64,000 bases of DNA from Trissonchulus latispiculum (Eukaryota; Nematoda; Enoplea; Enoplida; Ironidae). The number at the start of each line of letters is the position of its first letter. Positions within the stretch are counted from its first letter, which is position 1. The stretch is taken from contig JASAND010010946.1 of the NCBI GenBank assembly GCA_030248195.1, forward strand, positions 1 through 64,000, read 5' to 3'. The notes beneath the pieces are model-generated. The model worked only from the letters and a program-made list of their open reading frames with translations. It was not told the origin of the DNA and made no database searches. The position numbers and the translations under genes were made by a program. Below are positions 33,050 through 41,288 of this stretch, piece after piece.

Positions 33050-33560
33050 AATTCCCAGGGGACAAAGATCAAAGGTGCCGACAGCGGGGGTAATCAATCA
33101 AAAGTGACAGGTCATCAATCAAATTTGACAGGTGCGGCAAAGATCAAAGGCGCCGACAGGGTGGGTCATCAATCAAAAGTGACAGGTGTCCCAAGGGACG
33201 ACAGATGGTAAGCGGGGTTTAAAATTTTGGAAAAGTCCCAAGGGAGAACATATGGCAAGCGTAGAAAAAATTTGGCAAAAGGGTCCCTAGGGTATAATTA
33301 CCTGGCTTCGGTTTTGGGTCCCTGGGGATGACAGATGGCAAGCGTACAAAAACGTTTGTGAAACGGTCCCAAGGGGATAACAATTTGGCGTTGGTTTTCG
33401 GTCCCTGGGGATGCCAGATGGTAAGCGTAGAAAATCATTTTTGCCAAGTGGTCCCTGGGGACGGCAGATGGCAAGCCTCGAACAATGTTCTGTAAAATGG
33501 GGGAATAATAATTTGGCGTTGGTTTTGGGTCCCAGGAGAGGGTAAGAGAAAGGAAATATG
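33050..33560. promoter_or_regulatory. Repeat-rich intergenic control region of the Polinton
   Basis: Two repeat families: CATCAATCAAA(A)GTGACAGG-type units (three, near 33091-33187) with CAAAGATCAAAGG.GCCGACAG (two), then about five units of GTCCC..GGG...ACAGATGGCAAGCGTA (33188-33480). The second family resembles a segment of both TIRs. It sits between the leftward polymerase promoter and the rightward gene cluster. Confidence 0.65.
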
Positions 33561-33610
33561 ATGACGTCATAAAAACCAGAAATTGATACCAATTAAGAAA
33601 CAATATTGAA

Positions 33611-34024
33611 ATGACCAAGATGAGCCCAATCAAGGATATCCTGCAATGCGTTTTCATCATCACGCTTATTCTAGCCTTTATAATTAGTGTTTCTTTAAAT
33701 ATTTGGCTTTGGACCGGAAGTTGTGAGGAGCGGCTTCGTTTAGACTACCAAATAGACGGAAGGATACGGATCTCCAAAGGATACTGTAATCGCCATATCT
33801 CCCAACACGTCTACTACGCTCCACCCCAGTTTAATGCAATTCTCGATCACTACTATAAATGCTCGGTAGGGAGTTGTATAACTGCCACAGCAAAGAACTG
33901 CCCCTTCATTTCAGAGGTATACAATTTTCAGATTTGTCTTGACGTCAATAAAAACATAGAAAGCGCTTACCTCGGACCGATCTACCTTACAAAAAGCGAA
34001 CTCAATGACTTGTATTCCTTGTGA
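33611..34024 (+). CDS. Polinton small membrane protein with Cys-rich ectodomain
   Basis: 137 residues from the ATG at 33611. One strong transmembrane segment at residues ~11-34 near the N terminus, then a ~100-residue domain with six cysteines (38, 59, 84, 89, 97, 109), an even number that fits disulfides outside the cytosol. This is type II signal-anchor topology. Its 3' end overlaps the ATPase start by 20 bases. First gene of the rightward cluster. Not a family I recognise; a virion-membrane or host-interaction role would be inference. Confidence 0.75.
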   Translation: MTKMSPIKDILQCVFIITLILAFIISVSLNIWLWTGSCEERLRLDYQIDGRIRISKGYCNRHISQHVYYAPPQFNAILDHYYKCSVGSCITATAKNCPFISEVYNFQICLDVNKNIESAYLGPIYLTKSELNDLYSL

Positions 34025-34853
34025 CTTTCTCTACTTTAAGCACCCCTTCACCTGCATGGTGTCGGCCCCAACTAAAGCAGGAAAGACTACGTTCGTATCA
34101 AAACTTGTGAAAAATGCACATAGATTAATAAGACCTCCCCCTAAAAGAGTTATTTGGTGTTTTACGGAGTGGCAAGCGGCCTACGAAAAAATTAATGCAG
34201 AGTTTATTGAGGGTTTACCTGACTTAGAGCAGCTAAAAGGGAGCACAGAACCGATTTTACTAATTCTTGACGATCTTATGGATGAGGTAAAAAAGGACTC
34301 TAAACTGGTTAGACTGTTTACCCGGGGATGCCACCACTGGTCTTGCAGCGTTATCCACATTACCCAGGACCTATTTTATGATAAACAAAGAACTAACCGA
34401 ATAAACTGCCAATACATAGTTTTAATGAAAAATCCAGCAGACAAGCTAACGGCAATGAATCTAGCTCGACAAATGTTTCCAACTAACACCGCTTACTTTA
34501 TGGAATCTTTCAACCACGCAACCTCAAAACCCCACGGTTACCTATTAATTGACCTCGACCAAGACACCCCAGAGCAGTACCGCCTTAGAACGGATATTTT
34601 CGACCAGACTGGAGTATACCTACCGAAATCAATAAAAACGGAAGGGATCAAGAGCATAATCAATACACATAAATCAGCAAACGAAATTAAATCAATAAAA
34701 ACGCAAACACACAATCCGATAATCGCATTCAACGTCAATAAAAACGCAAAATGGCAACGAGATTTGAAAGTAATCTTCCCTGTCTCATACATCTCTGTAA
34801 CTGTAAGAAAAAGGTCAGAGAAGCTATCATTGAAAGCAGCGATCTTAGTCTAA
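34005..34853 (+). CDS. Polinton genome-packaging ATPase (FtsK/HerA-type, A32-like)
   Basis: 282 residues. Walker A SAPTKAGKT at residues 20-28, Walker B LLILDD at 86-91, followed by a conserved-looking CHHWSCSVIHITQ segment near 110-120 (sensor/arginine-finger side). Motor that translocates DNA into the capsid in Polintons and related viruses. The frame is intact. The last ~100 bases overlap the next ORF in another frame, and the C terminus past residue ~210 is poorly structured. Confidence 0.88.
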   Translation: MTCIPCDFLYFKHPFTCMVSAPTKAGKTTFVSKLVKNAHRLIRPPPKRVIWCFTEWQAAYEKINAEFIEGLPDLEQLKGSTEPILLILDDLMDEVKKDSKLVRLFTRGCHHWSCSVIHITQDLFYDKQRTNRINCQYIVLMKNPADKLTAMNLARQMFPTNTAYFMESFNHATSKPHGYLLIDLDQDTPEQYRLRTDIFDQTGVYLPKSIKTEGIKSIINTHKSANEIKSIKTQTHNPIIAFNVNKNAKWQRDLKVIFPVSYISVTVRKRSEKLSLKAAILV

Positions 34854-35086
34854 TTAGAACGATCCTAGACTGCATTGAGAACGTACTTTCTGGAAACGTC
34901 GAACTAACTGAAGCAGACAAAAGAGCTCTACGCAAACACGTGAACACGCTACGAACTTTGAGAGATAAGAAAGTAAAACTTAAAGACAAGAAGGAAATTA
35001 TAGTTCAGAAGGGTGGCTTTATCCCCGCTCTCCTCGGTCCGCTAATTGGGATAGTCAGTGGCATTGCAAGTAGCTTTATAAAATAA
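34751..35086 (+). CDS. Polinton small protein with hydrophobic C terminus
   Basis: 111 residues, ATG at 34751. The N-terminal half is helical with a Cys cluster (CLIHLCNC). A strongly basic stretch RKHVNTLRTLRDKKVKLKDKK (about 61-81) leads to QKGGF and a hydrophobic tail (90-110). I recall small ORFs with this LRKH...QKGGF-plus-hydrophobic-tail layout in other Polintons and related animal viruses, but not a proven function. Stop overlaps the next start as TAATG. Confidence 0.75.
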   Translation: MATRFESNLPCLIHLCNCKKKVREAIIESSDLSLIRTILDCIENVLSGNVELTEADKRALRKHVNTLRTLRDKKVKLKDKKEIIVQKGGFIPALLGPLIGIVSGIASSFIK

Positions 35087-35787
35087 TGGAGTACTCAATC
35101 CTAGTTAAACCAGAAGAGTTCGATCAGCATCAAGAAATTCTAGAAAAAGATGTCGTAGAAAAGTTAAAAGGCAAAGAATCTGCCGACACAAAGCTAAAAA
35201 AGTACCAACAGGCTAATTACAGAAGACGGTTTTTAAAGGAAAAGCCCTATAAGTTAGACATAACCACTACAGAACCCACCGAACAGGCTCTTCCCGACAT
35301 TGTCTCCACCCTACCTATAACCCTCCAAAGTAAAGGCAAAAACCTCATTGACTTCGTCCAATCTATTCCCGACTTCAAAGTAAACGAAAAAGGGGAAATT
35401 GAGTATAAGGGGAAATCTGAGCCGGGTTCTAGAATCTTCGACCTAATTCATGACTTTGTCCGCAACCGTAGAACTGTTTCTCCTGCAAGAGGTTGGGAAT
35501 TGTTCGCAGAGGCACTAAGGGAAAGTAATGTTCCAAGAGAGTTTATCGGCAATCGTCAACGTTGGGAAGCAATAAAAGGCACCCCTTCTATAGTAGACAC
35601 GGTTGAGCGAATACGAAAAGTAAGGCAGAGACTCCAATTCGGAACGGGACGCTACGTAAATCAACCTAAAACAGACAAACCAGTTAGATCTAAACCGAAA
35701 TTTCTGCAAAAACGTACAAAAGGTGCAAAACGGAAACATTTTAACTTCAATAAAGCACTGGCAAAACTAAAATGGAAGACCTTCTGA
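35086..35787 (+). CDS. Polinton conserved protein of unknown function, basic C terminus
   Basis: 233 residues. Charged N-terminal region (EILEKDVVEKLKGKES), central acidic/polar part, a middle block GWELFAEALRESNVPREFI (about 146-164) that looks globular, and a Lys/Arg-rich C terminus suited to nucleic-acid binding. Starts in a TAATG overlap and ends 16 bases inside the integrase gene. Position between the small hydrophobic ORF and the integrase suggests a virion or DNA-binding protein; no function can be assigned from sequence. Confidence 0.75.
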   Translation: MEYSILVKPEEFDQHQEILEKDVVEKLKGKESADTKLKKYQQANYRRRFLKEKPYKLDITTTEPTEQALPDIVSTLPITLQSKGKNLIDFVQSIPDFKVNEKGEIEYKGKSEPGSRIFDLIHDFVRNRRTVSPARGWELFAEALRESNVPREFIGNRQRWEAIKGTPSIVDTVERIRKVRQRLQFGTGRYVNQPKTDKPVRSKPKFLQKRTKGAKRKHFNFNKALAKLKWKTF

Positions 35788-36827
35788 CCAAATTATATTA
35801 CGATCCTACCCAACCCTCAGCGTTTTCCGGTATAAACACTTTAGCAAAAGCAGCAGGGATTTCTCAAAAACGGGTCAAGGGGTGGCTGGGAAAGCAATAT
35901 ACCTACTCCATTCACAAACCAATAAAGCGAAAGTATCCCCACCTTAGTTACGTATTCCATGATATAGATGAGCAGTGGCAAATTGACTTAGCAGACATGG
36001 CAAACCTAGCTGACCAAAACGACAATTACCACTTTCTACTAACCTGTATAGATGGATTCAGCAAGTACGCCTGGGTAGAGCCTGTAAAAAGCAAATCGGG
36101 GGCTGACATTACTGCGGCGTTCGAGAACATTCTAGCTCAGGGACGTAAACCTCAGAAAGTGTTAAGTGACAGAGGGAAAGAATTCCAGAATAACAAGTTT
36201 CAAAGTTTACTAAAAGCAAAGGACATTCGCTACTACACCTGCAATAACCCAGACATAAAATGCAGCATAGTTGAGCGTTTTAACAGAACCCTGAAGACAA
36301 AAATATGGAAGTACTTTACGCGGACAAGGAGCTACAGGTACCTAGACATTCTCCAAAGTTTCGTAAGTGGTTATAACAATTCAAAGCACCGTACAATTAA
36401 AATGACACCAACAGAGGCTTCGATACCAGAGAATGAGGCAAGAGTAAGAGAAATATTCCTAAGTAAGGGGGACAGGTTAAGCAAGCAGTTTGAAATAGGT
36501 GACATCGTTCGAATAAGCAAGACTAAAGGGAGATTTGAGAAAGGCTACCTACCAAATTGGTCAGAGGAACTTTTCAAAATAAAGTCGGTTCACCCAAGCG
36601 GAATGTACGAACTTGAAGACTTAGCCGATGAACCAATACAGGGCCTATTCTATCCCGAGGAGTTACAAAAAGTAGATAAACCAGACTCTTATTGGGTTGA
36701 AAAGGTAATAAAAACTCGGAAGCGGGGTAGAAGGAAAGAGTATTTTGTCAAGTGGTTAGGCTATCCAGATAAGTTCAATAGTTGGATATCAGAAAATGAC
36801 GGATTTCTATATGTTCCTCCCCAGTAA
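35772..36827 (+). CDS. INT: Polinton integrase with C-terminal chromodomain
   Basis: 351 residues. Inserts the element into the host genome. An N-terminal helix-turn-helix-like segment (about 20-45) replaces the HHCC finger of retroviral integrases. rve catalytic core with D72 (QIDLAD), D133 (LSDRGKEF) and E168 (VERFNR), spacing of DDE type with about 35 residues between the last two. A chromodomain at about 303-345 (YWVEKVIKTR, EYFVKWLGY, SW) would direct integration to modified histones. All catalytic residues are present. Overlaps both neighbours (16 and 32 bases). Confidence 0.95.
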   Translation: MEDLLTKLYYDPTQPSAFSGINTLAKAAGISQKRVKGWLGKQYTYSIHKPIKRKYPHLSYVFHDIDEQWQIDLADMANLADQNDNYHFLLTCIDGFSKYAWVEPVKSKSGADITAAFENILAQGRKPQKVLSDRGKEFQNNKFQSLLKAKDIRYYTCNNPDIKCSIVERFNRTLKTKIWKYFTRTRSYRYLDILQSFVSGYNNSKHRTIKMTPTEASIPENEARVREIFLSKGDRLSKQFEIGDIVRISKTKGRFEKGYLPNWSEELFKIKSVHPSGMYELEDLADEPIQGLFYPEELQKVDKPDSYWVEKVIKTRKRGRRKEYFVKWLGYPDKFNSWISENDGFLYVPPQ

Positions 36828-37569
36828 CACGGGGGACTTCAAAACTAACTCTCTAAATGATTATCGGGTTAAGCTCCCTCATAGAATAAAATTACAGGGT
36901 GAGTGGGAAGTTGCTCTCGTAGAAATGATGTATCCAGTGACTTGGGGTAATCTTTCTGCAGCTAACTCGGCCGTCTCCTTTAAGTTTCCTGACAAGACCT
37001 CAATGGTTAAACTCCTACCTAAACGACACTACGAAACAGTGGACGACCTATGTGATGCAATTAATTTCACTATACTTAACATGGAACACCCCGTCACAGG
37101 CGAGAGAGCACCAATTAAATTTAGATTCGATGGGTATAGGCACAGGGTAATGTTTTCAATACCAAAGACCTTTCCCAATACCGTTAAGTTAAGCAAAAAT
37201 CTCTGGATGATGTTAGGTTACTACCCCGACCCAATGCAAAGGGACGGTGATCCAGTAGATGACAAAATAGTTTTCGTAGCTGAGTCTGAACCTGATCTTA
37301 GACTGGGTTTCTACTCTCTCTTCGTTTACTGCGACCTGGTGGCTCCTCAAGTTATAGGAAACGCCCTGGTCCCACTCATTCGGGTAGTTACAACAGAGGG
37401 AACTCATGGGGCGGTAGTAAATAAGGAATACCACAATCCACATTACGTCCCTGTCCTTCACAAAGACTTCGATACTGTAGAAATCAATATAAACGATGAT
37501 GCGGGAAGGCCTGTACAATTTGCATTCGGAAAAGTTTACGTTAAGCTTCACTTCAGAAGGCGACGATAA
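36796..37569 (+). CDS. Polinton penton-like minor capsid protein
   Basis: 257 residues. Starts with FYMFLPSNT and contains LPHRIKLQGEWEVALVEM near residues 27-45, a pattern I associate with the conserved minor (single jelly-roll) capsid protein of Polintons; beta-rich throughout with a basic end. Lies just upstream of the putative pVI-like and major capsid genes and overlaps the integrase 3' end by 32 bases. Ends in TAATG with the next gene. A structure prediction showing a single jelly roll would settle it. Confidence 0.7.
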   Translation: MTDFYMFLPSNTGDFKTNSLNDYRVKLPHRIKLQGEWEVALVEMMYPVTWGNLSAANSAVSFKFPDKTSMVKLLPKRHYETVDDLCDAINFTILNMEHPVTGERAPIKFRFDGYRHRVMFSIPKTFPNTVKLSKNLWMMLGYYPDPMQRDGDPVDDKIVFVAESEPDLRLGFYSLFVYCDLVAPQVIGNALVPLIRVVTTEGTHGAVVNKEYHNPHYVPVLHKDFDTVEININDDAGRPVQFAFGKVYVKLHFRRRR

Positions 37570-37982
37570 TGCGCTGCCAGTACATACCCGAGACTCAAGA
37601 TACTTGGGAGCTAACCCTACTTCAAACTGGTGGGGCGCTTCCTGCATACGCGGGGCTTCCGTACCAACGAGGAGCAGGGATAGGCAACATATTCCGGGGT
37701 TTATTTAGAGCCGCACTTCCAATTCTTAAACGAGTCGGTCTATCTGCAGGCAAAAGTCTAGCAAAAAACGCATTAGCCCTGGCGTCAGACGTAACCCAAG
37801 GTGAAGACATAAAAGCAGCTGCGAAACGGAGAGGTAAACAGTTTCTTGGTGAGACATTAACCGCTGCAGGTGAACATATTCAACAAGGTGAAGGTATTGG
37901 TCAAAGACCTAGATCTAACAACATAAAAGGAGTACGTGGACGAGGTAGACCACCGAAACAAAATTTAGATATATTCACATAA
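37569..37982 (+). CDS. Polinton amphipathic/basic minor virion protein candidate
   Basis: 137 residues. An amphipathic helix (GIGNIFRGLFRAALPILKR, about 37-55) is followed by an Ala/Lys-rich helix and a Gly/Arg C terminus (GVRGRGRPPK, AT-hook-like). The layout recalls adenovirus-type internal proteins that bind DNA and perturb membranes; similarity is in character, not in alignable motifs. TAATG overlaps at both ends place it between the two capsid genes. Confidence 0.65.
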   Translation: MRCQYIPETQDTWELTLLQTGGALPAYAGLPYQRGAGIGNIFRGLFRAALPILKRVGLSAGKSLAKNALALASDVTQGEDIKAAAKRRGKQFLGETLTAAGEHIQQGEGIGQRPRSNNIKGVRGRGRPPKQNLDIFT

Positions 37983-39229
37983 TGACTAAGCAAGTAGATT
38001 CGCGATCTCTCCCTGGGTTCAAGTCGGAACTGGACCTATTCTCTGTTCCACCTACCCAAGTCGCCGTTGAGCATGGGTACTGGGCGGAAATAGGACCCCA
38101 AAATCCGATTACAGACTCAGGGCCTTACCGTTTCAACCTTCCTAAAGATTCGTACATGCTCGATCTAAACAAAAATTACCTCTATCTTAGGGTTAAAATT
38201 GAGGGCGATGCTGGGACTCCCATTAACCTTTTCGGCAAAACCTTTTTCCAGCGCTGCATAGTCAAACTTTCAGACAAGGAAATTTACAATTCGGGTCCCC
38301 ACTACGCATACCAGGCTTACATTGAAACTATGCTAAATTACTCTCGAAATGCAAAAGAAGGCCATTTACAGGCTGCCGGCTACGAGTTCGACTCCGGTAC
38401 ACGAGGCACCTGGGTGGCAACAAAGTCCGCTGAGTTTATGGCACCGATCCACTGCGATCTATTCAAGCAAGAAAAGTACCTCCTAAGCGACTGTCAACTG
38501 ACCATTGAGCTGCACCGAAACCCCGATGAGTTCTGTCTCAGTTCTCAGGGAAGCAGCAAAGTAAAGGTTGAGGACATGCGCTGGTACGTGAGAAAGGTTA
38601 AGTGTCAAGACTCTATGTCTCTCGCTATTGAAAATATTCTTTCTCAAGGGAACACCGCTAAGTACCCTATCAGACGAACTAAGGTGGTGGCTAGACATCT
38701 GAGCGCAGGCATACAAACTATTGTCGAAAATTCTATATTCACTGGCCAACTTCCTAGAAAGGTGATTATCGGTGTAGTGAAATCTGAGGCGTTTAACGGT
38801 TCTCTGACAGCTGATCCCCTGACCCTGGAGACCATTAACATTACTGAAATTAGTCTAAAATGCGGGGACGAGTACATTCCTAGACAACCCATGAAAATTG
38901 ACTTCTCTAAACCTCGGGGGTACACCTTCCCTTTTGTATTTCTTTTTGAAGCTATCGATATGGCCGGGGATGACAAGGGGTGCTACATTAGCTACGCCGA
39001 TTTCAAAGATGGTAACGCTTTCTTCGCCTTTGATCTCACACCGGATAACACAGACACCGGCGCAATGCAGTTAATTCGAGAGGGAGACGTCTCTCTGCGG
39101 ATGGAACTGAGTAAAGCGTTGAGTGCTACAAGCTATCCACAGGGTGTTGAAATCATTATATACGGGGAGTTTGATAACCTTGTCTCAATCGACTATAACC
39201 GCACACCTTTCTTTGATTACGCCATATGA
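37982..39229 (+). CDS. Polinton major capsid protein (double jelly-roll, probable)
   Basis: 415 residues, the largest structural ORF. The N-terminal PGFKSELDLFSVPPTQ (residues 11-26) is characteristic of a protein family widespread in animal genomes (nematode F54H12.2-like) that belongs to Polintons. Beta-rich sequence with no membrane segment. Size suits a compact double jelly roll. Stop overlaps the protease start (ATGA). I rate capsid identity likely from family and position; which of the two jelly-roll genes is major rests on length. Confidence 0.8.
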   Translation: MTKQVDSRSLPGFKSELDLFSVPPTQVAVEHGYWAEIGPQNPITDSGPYRFNLPKDSYMLDLNKNYLYLRVKIEGDAGTPINLFGKTFFQRCIVKLSDKEIYNSGPHYAYQAYIETMLNYSRNAKEGHLQAAGYEFDSGTRGTWVATKSAEFMAPIHCDLFKQEKYLLSDCQLTIELHRNPDEFCLSSQGSSKVKVEDMRWYVRKVKCQDSMSLAIENILSQGNTAKYPIRRTKVVARHLSAGIQTIVENSIFTGQLPRKVIIGVVKSEAFNGSLTADPLTLETINITEISLKCGDEYIPRQPMKIDFSKPRGYTFPFVFLFEAIDMAGDDKGCYISYADFKDGNAFFAFDLTPDNTDTGAMQLIREGDVSLRMELSKALSATSYPQGVEIIIYGEFDNLVSIDYNRTPFFDYAI

Positions 39230-39642
39230 ATACACTAGAAATTGAAAACACACTAGCTCCCCTCGTCCAAAATTTCGTTGGAGTCTTTCCCATCGACCAC
39301 CTTCCTGATTCTGAGTATGAACCAAGCTGCTTCGTAGCCAACACCGACCCCTGCCAACTTCCTGGGCAACACTGGGTTGCGATGTACTTGGACGATTACG
39401 CTGAGTATTTCGATAGCTACGGCCGACCACCACTTAAAGAGTTTGATAAGTACGACAGATTGCAAAAACATAACCCGGTTCGCTTACAAGATTACACCAC
39501 TTTCGTCTGCGGTGAGTACTGCATCTACTTTCTCTATCACCGGGACTTAGGGTTTTCCTTTGAAGACATAATCTCCTTTCTTCGAGAACGACCTTCGAAA
39601 AACGACGAAATTGTAAAAAGTTTTGTAGAATGTCTAAGGTAA
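39226..39642 (+). CDS. PRO: Polinton adenain-like cysteine protease
   Basis: 138 residues. Virion maturation protease of the adenovirus endopeptidase / Ulp1 fold. Catalytic pattern: His49 in GQHW, Asp63 in YFDSYG, probable oxyanion Gln88 (RLQDY) and Cys95 in FVCGEYC. Length is somewhat shorter than adenain (about 200) but all key residues are in order. Translation start overlaps the capsid stop as ATGA. Cleavage of the capsid and minor virion proteins encoded just upstream is the expected role. Confidence 0.88.
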   Translation: MNTLEIENTLAPLVQNFVGVFPIDHLPDSEYEPSCFVANTDPCQLPGQHWVAMYLDDYAEYFDSYGRPPLKEFDKYDRLQKHNPVRLQDYTTFVCGEYCIYFLYHRDLGFSFEDIISFLRERPSKNDEIVKSFVECLR

Positions 39643-39697
39643 AATTGACCCTTCATAAATGGTCGGACAGAGAAGCTAGTCTAACAAGTCTTAGGTG

Positions 39698-40003
39698 TGA
39701 AATAATGGGAACGACTCTATCTTCCTAATAGCGGTGATACTGACTGTCTTAGTGGGTGCACTTATCTCTCCAAAGTTTCTGTGTCTGGATAAAACAAAGA
39801 TAGACCAACTCAGAAAATCTTTCAATCAAAAAGTTAATCTAACCGTCCTCGGAACTGAGCCTTGTTGGTACTCTCTCAACATCGACTGGGGTGAAATATG
39901 CTTCAGTCACAACTATGACGTTTTAAGCGTCTCTATCCAAACAGTCCTCTTTAGGGCTCCCCAAGGAAAAGGGGCAAAAACCACTTGTATATACATAGTG
40001 TAG
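39698..40003 (+). pseudogene. Start-less small membrane ORF of the Polinton
   Basis: Open from a TGA at 39698-39700 to a stop at 40001-40003 without any ATG. A hydrophobic segment (SIFLIAVILTVLVGALIS) heads the frame and a Cys-containing C-terminal domain follows. The only nearby ATG (39705) is in another frame and closes after seven codons. A one-base indel, a splice or non-AUG initiation could explain it. The last codons run into the duplicated 3' module. Confidence 0.5.
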
Positions 40004-40150
40004 ATTAGGGACCAAAAAAAACTATAAAATCAAAAAACCACAAAAAAATTACAAAACAAAAACCATTAATGCGGCCTGTGCGACAGCTCAGAAGGTTCCC
40101 AAGCCCTTCCGGTATGCCGGTAAAATCGCAGAGGGGTGGAAAATTAACTA
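39945..40150. repeat. 3' module, internal copy
   Basis: Matches 41255-41510 in order: CTCTTTAGGGCTCCCCAAGG, AAAAACCA, an A-rich spacer, ACCATTAATG, CCCAAGCCC and GCAGAGGG.GGAAA. The second half also resembles the inner edge of the TIR. Confidence 0.6.
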
Positions 40151-40260
40151 CACGAAGGGTGCATAAGGCCACCAATAAAAGCAGTTTATAAAAGTAAAAT
40201 ATTTATGCAAACGGTCAACGTAAGTGGAAAGCCAAGCAACTATTAGCTAACTCAGAAGTC

Positions 40261-40325
40261 TATATAAACGATCAAAACTTTGGCACCTCGTCAGTTTGAC
40301 TTGATCTTTAGTCGTGAACGGTCGG
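40261..40325 (+). promoter_or_regulatory. Core promoter of the RING gene: TATA + initiator + DPE
   Basis: TATATAAA starts at 40261, TCAGT has its A (+1) at 40293, and GGTCGG starts at 40320, exactly +28. Spacing and sequence are the same as in the polymerase promoter, and the stretch between (CGTCAGTTTGACT... versus CGTCAGTTGGACT...) is also similar. Confidence 0.75.
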
Positions 40326-40423
40326 TTTTCTCTCGCTCTCTCTGATCACTACGTTCAAATTGGATTTAAATAAAAACAGAAAACAAACACGAATTGTAAG
40401 AAGTGTACATTAATCAGACTCTA

Positions 40424-40894
40424 ATGGAATCAACAATTGTTCCTTTCTCTCCTACTCCTCGTTGTAGGTTATGTAAGAATACTTTGGAAAAGGTAGTAAA
40501 CAGCTACTTTCACGAAAACGTAGATGCAACATTCCCACTTATTGGTCCAATATACTTATGTCGATTTTGTTACAGAACACATGGCAGGATAAGGATGGTA
40601 CTGTGCCGTACTAATTTACTGCCAGACGTACAGATAATGCAGTTTACAACTGACATGCCAGAGCACCAAACGTTTTGTTTCTTAAAGCCTAGGTCAAACT
40701 GCCCAATCTGTCTGCAAGATTTTGATGGTAACCGAGTATGTCGCAAACTGAGGTGTGGTCACATATTTCATGACTTTTGTATTATATCTTGGAATTTGAG
40801 AAACTATACCTGCCCGGTGTGTCGTTCTGAGGTAGAATACGTTGATCACCAGAGCAATATGAAGATCCTTGAAACAGGTGTTCTACTAGGTTAA
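40424..40894 (+). CDS. Polinton RING-H2 protein (putative E3 ubiquitin ligase)
   Basis: 156 residues from the ATG at 40424. C-terminal RING-H2 with ligands C93, C96, C111, H113, H116, C119, C130, C133. The N-terminal half carries another likely zinc site (C14/C17 and C46/C49, CRLC and CRFC). No membrane segment. Own promoter (TATA/Inr/DPE) gives a 131-base leader, and two AATAAA signals follow the stop, so it is an independent transcription unit. Accessory RING genes in viruses often redirect host ubiquitination; targets here are unknown. Confidence 0.85.
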   Translation: MESTIVPFSPTPRCRLCKNTLEKVVNSYFHENVDATFPLIGPIYLCRFCYRTHGRIRMVLCRTNLLPDVQIMQFTTDMPEHQTFCFLKPRSNCPICLQDFDGNRVCRKLRCGHIFHDFCIISWNLRNYTCPVCRSEVEYVDHQSNMKILETGVLLG

Positions 40895-40901
40895 AAATGC
40901 A

Positions 40902-40918
40902 AATAAATAGTCAATAAA
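40902..40918 (+). terminator. Double poly(A) signal after the RING gene
   Basis: AATAAA at 40902-40907 and again at 40913-40918, within 25 bases of the stop. Confidence 0.65.
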
Positions 40919-40979
40919 AGGACTAGGCGCATAACCATAGGAACTTTCTTCATCACTAAGAAGGATAGATAACACAAAA

Positions 40980-41288
40980 ATGGCCGACAGGTATTACTGG
41001 AGTTATGTGGTGCCGACTACGAATGGTATTAGAGTGGGGCACTATCTTGGGGGGTATAGTTCGTACGAAGCTGCCAAGCAAGCTGCTTGTGCTCCTATAG
41101 CGGCATTTGGTCCTATTATTGGTTATCCCCCAACGATTGTTAAAATTGAAAGGATTGGAGGAGGAGAAGTACTAACGACAACATTTCTTTCTATTGTCGA
41201 CGGAATAGAACACACAGAACAAACTTTTCCTGGACACTCGCGGCTACCCAAACACTCCTCTTTAGGGGTCCCCAAGGAAAAGGGGTAA
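40980..41288 (+). CDS. Small Polinton accessory ORF of unknown function
   Basis: 102 residues, ATG in good context (AAAATGG). Compact, Gly/Tyr/Ala-rich, possible alpha/beta fold (IRVGHYLGGYSSYEAAKQAA). No motif recognised. The C terminus (SSLGVPKEKG) is encoded by the duplicated 3' module, so it may be a recent fusion to that sequence. No separate promoter was found; it might be a downstream cistron of the RING transcript. Confidence 0.45.
   Translation: MADRYYWSYVVPTTNGIRVGHYLGGYSSYEAAKQAACAPIAAFGPIIGYPPTIVKIERIGGGEVLTTTFLSIVDGIEHTEQTFPGHSRLPKHSSLGVPKEKG

Noticed and set aside
36796..39229. Evidence for an independent virus sequence
   Set aside because: The capsid genes lie inside a TIR-bounded element with integrase, embedded between host and repeat DNA, so this is an integrated Polinton and not a free viral genome.
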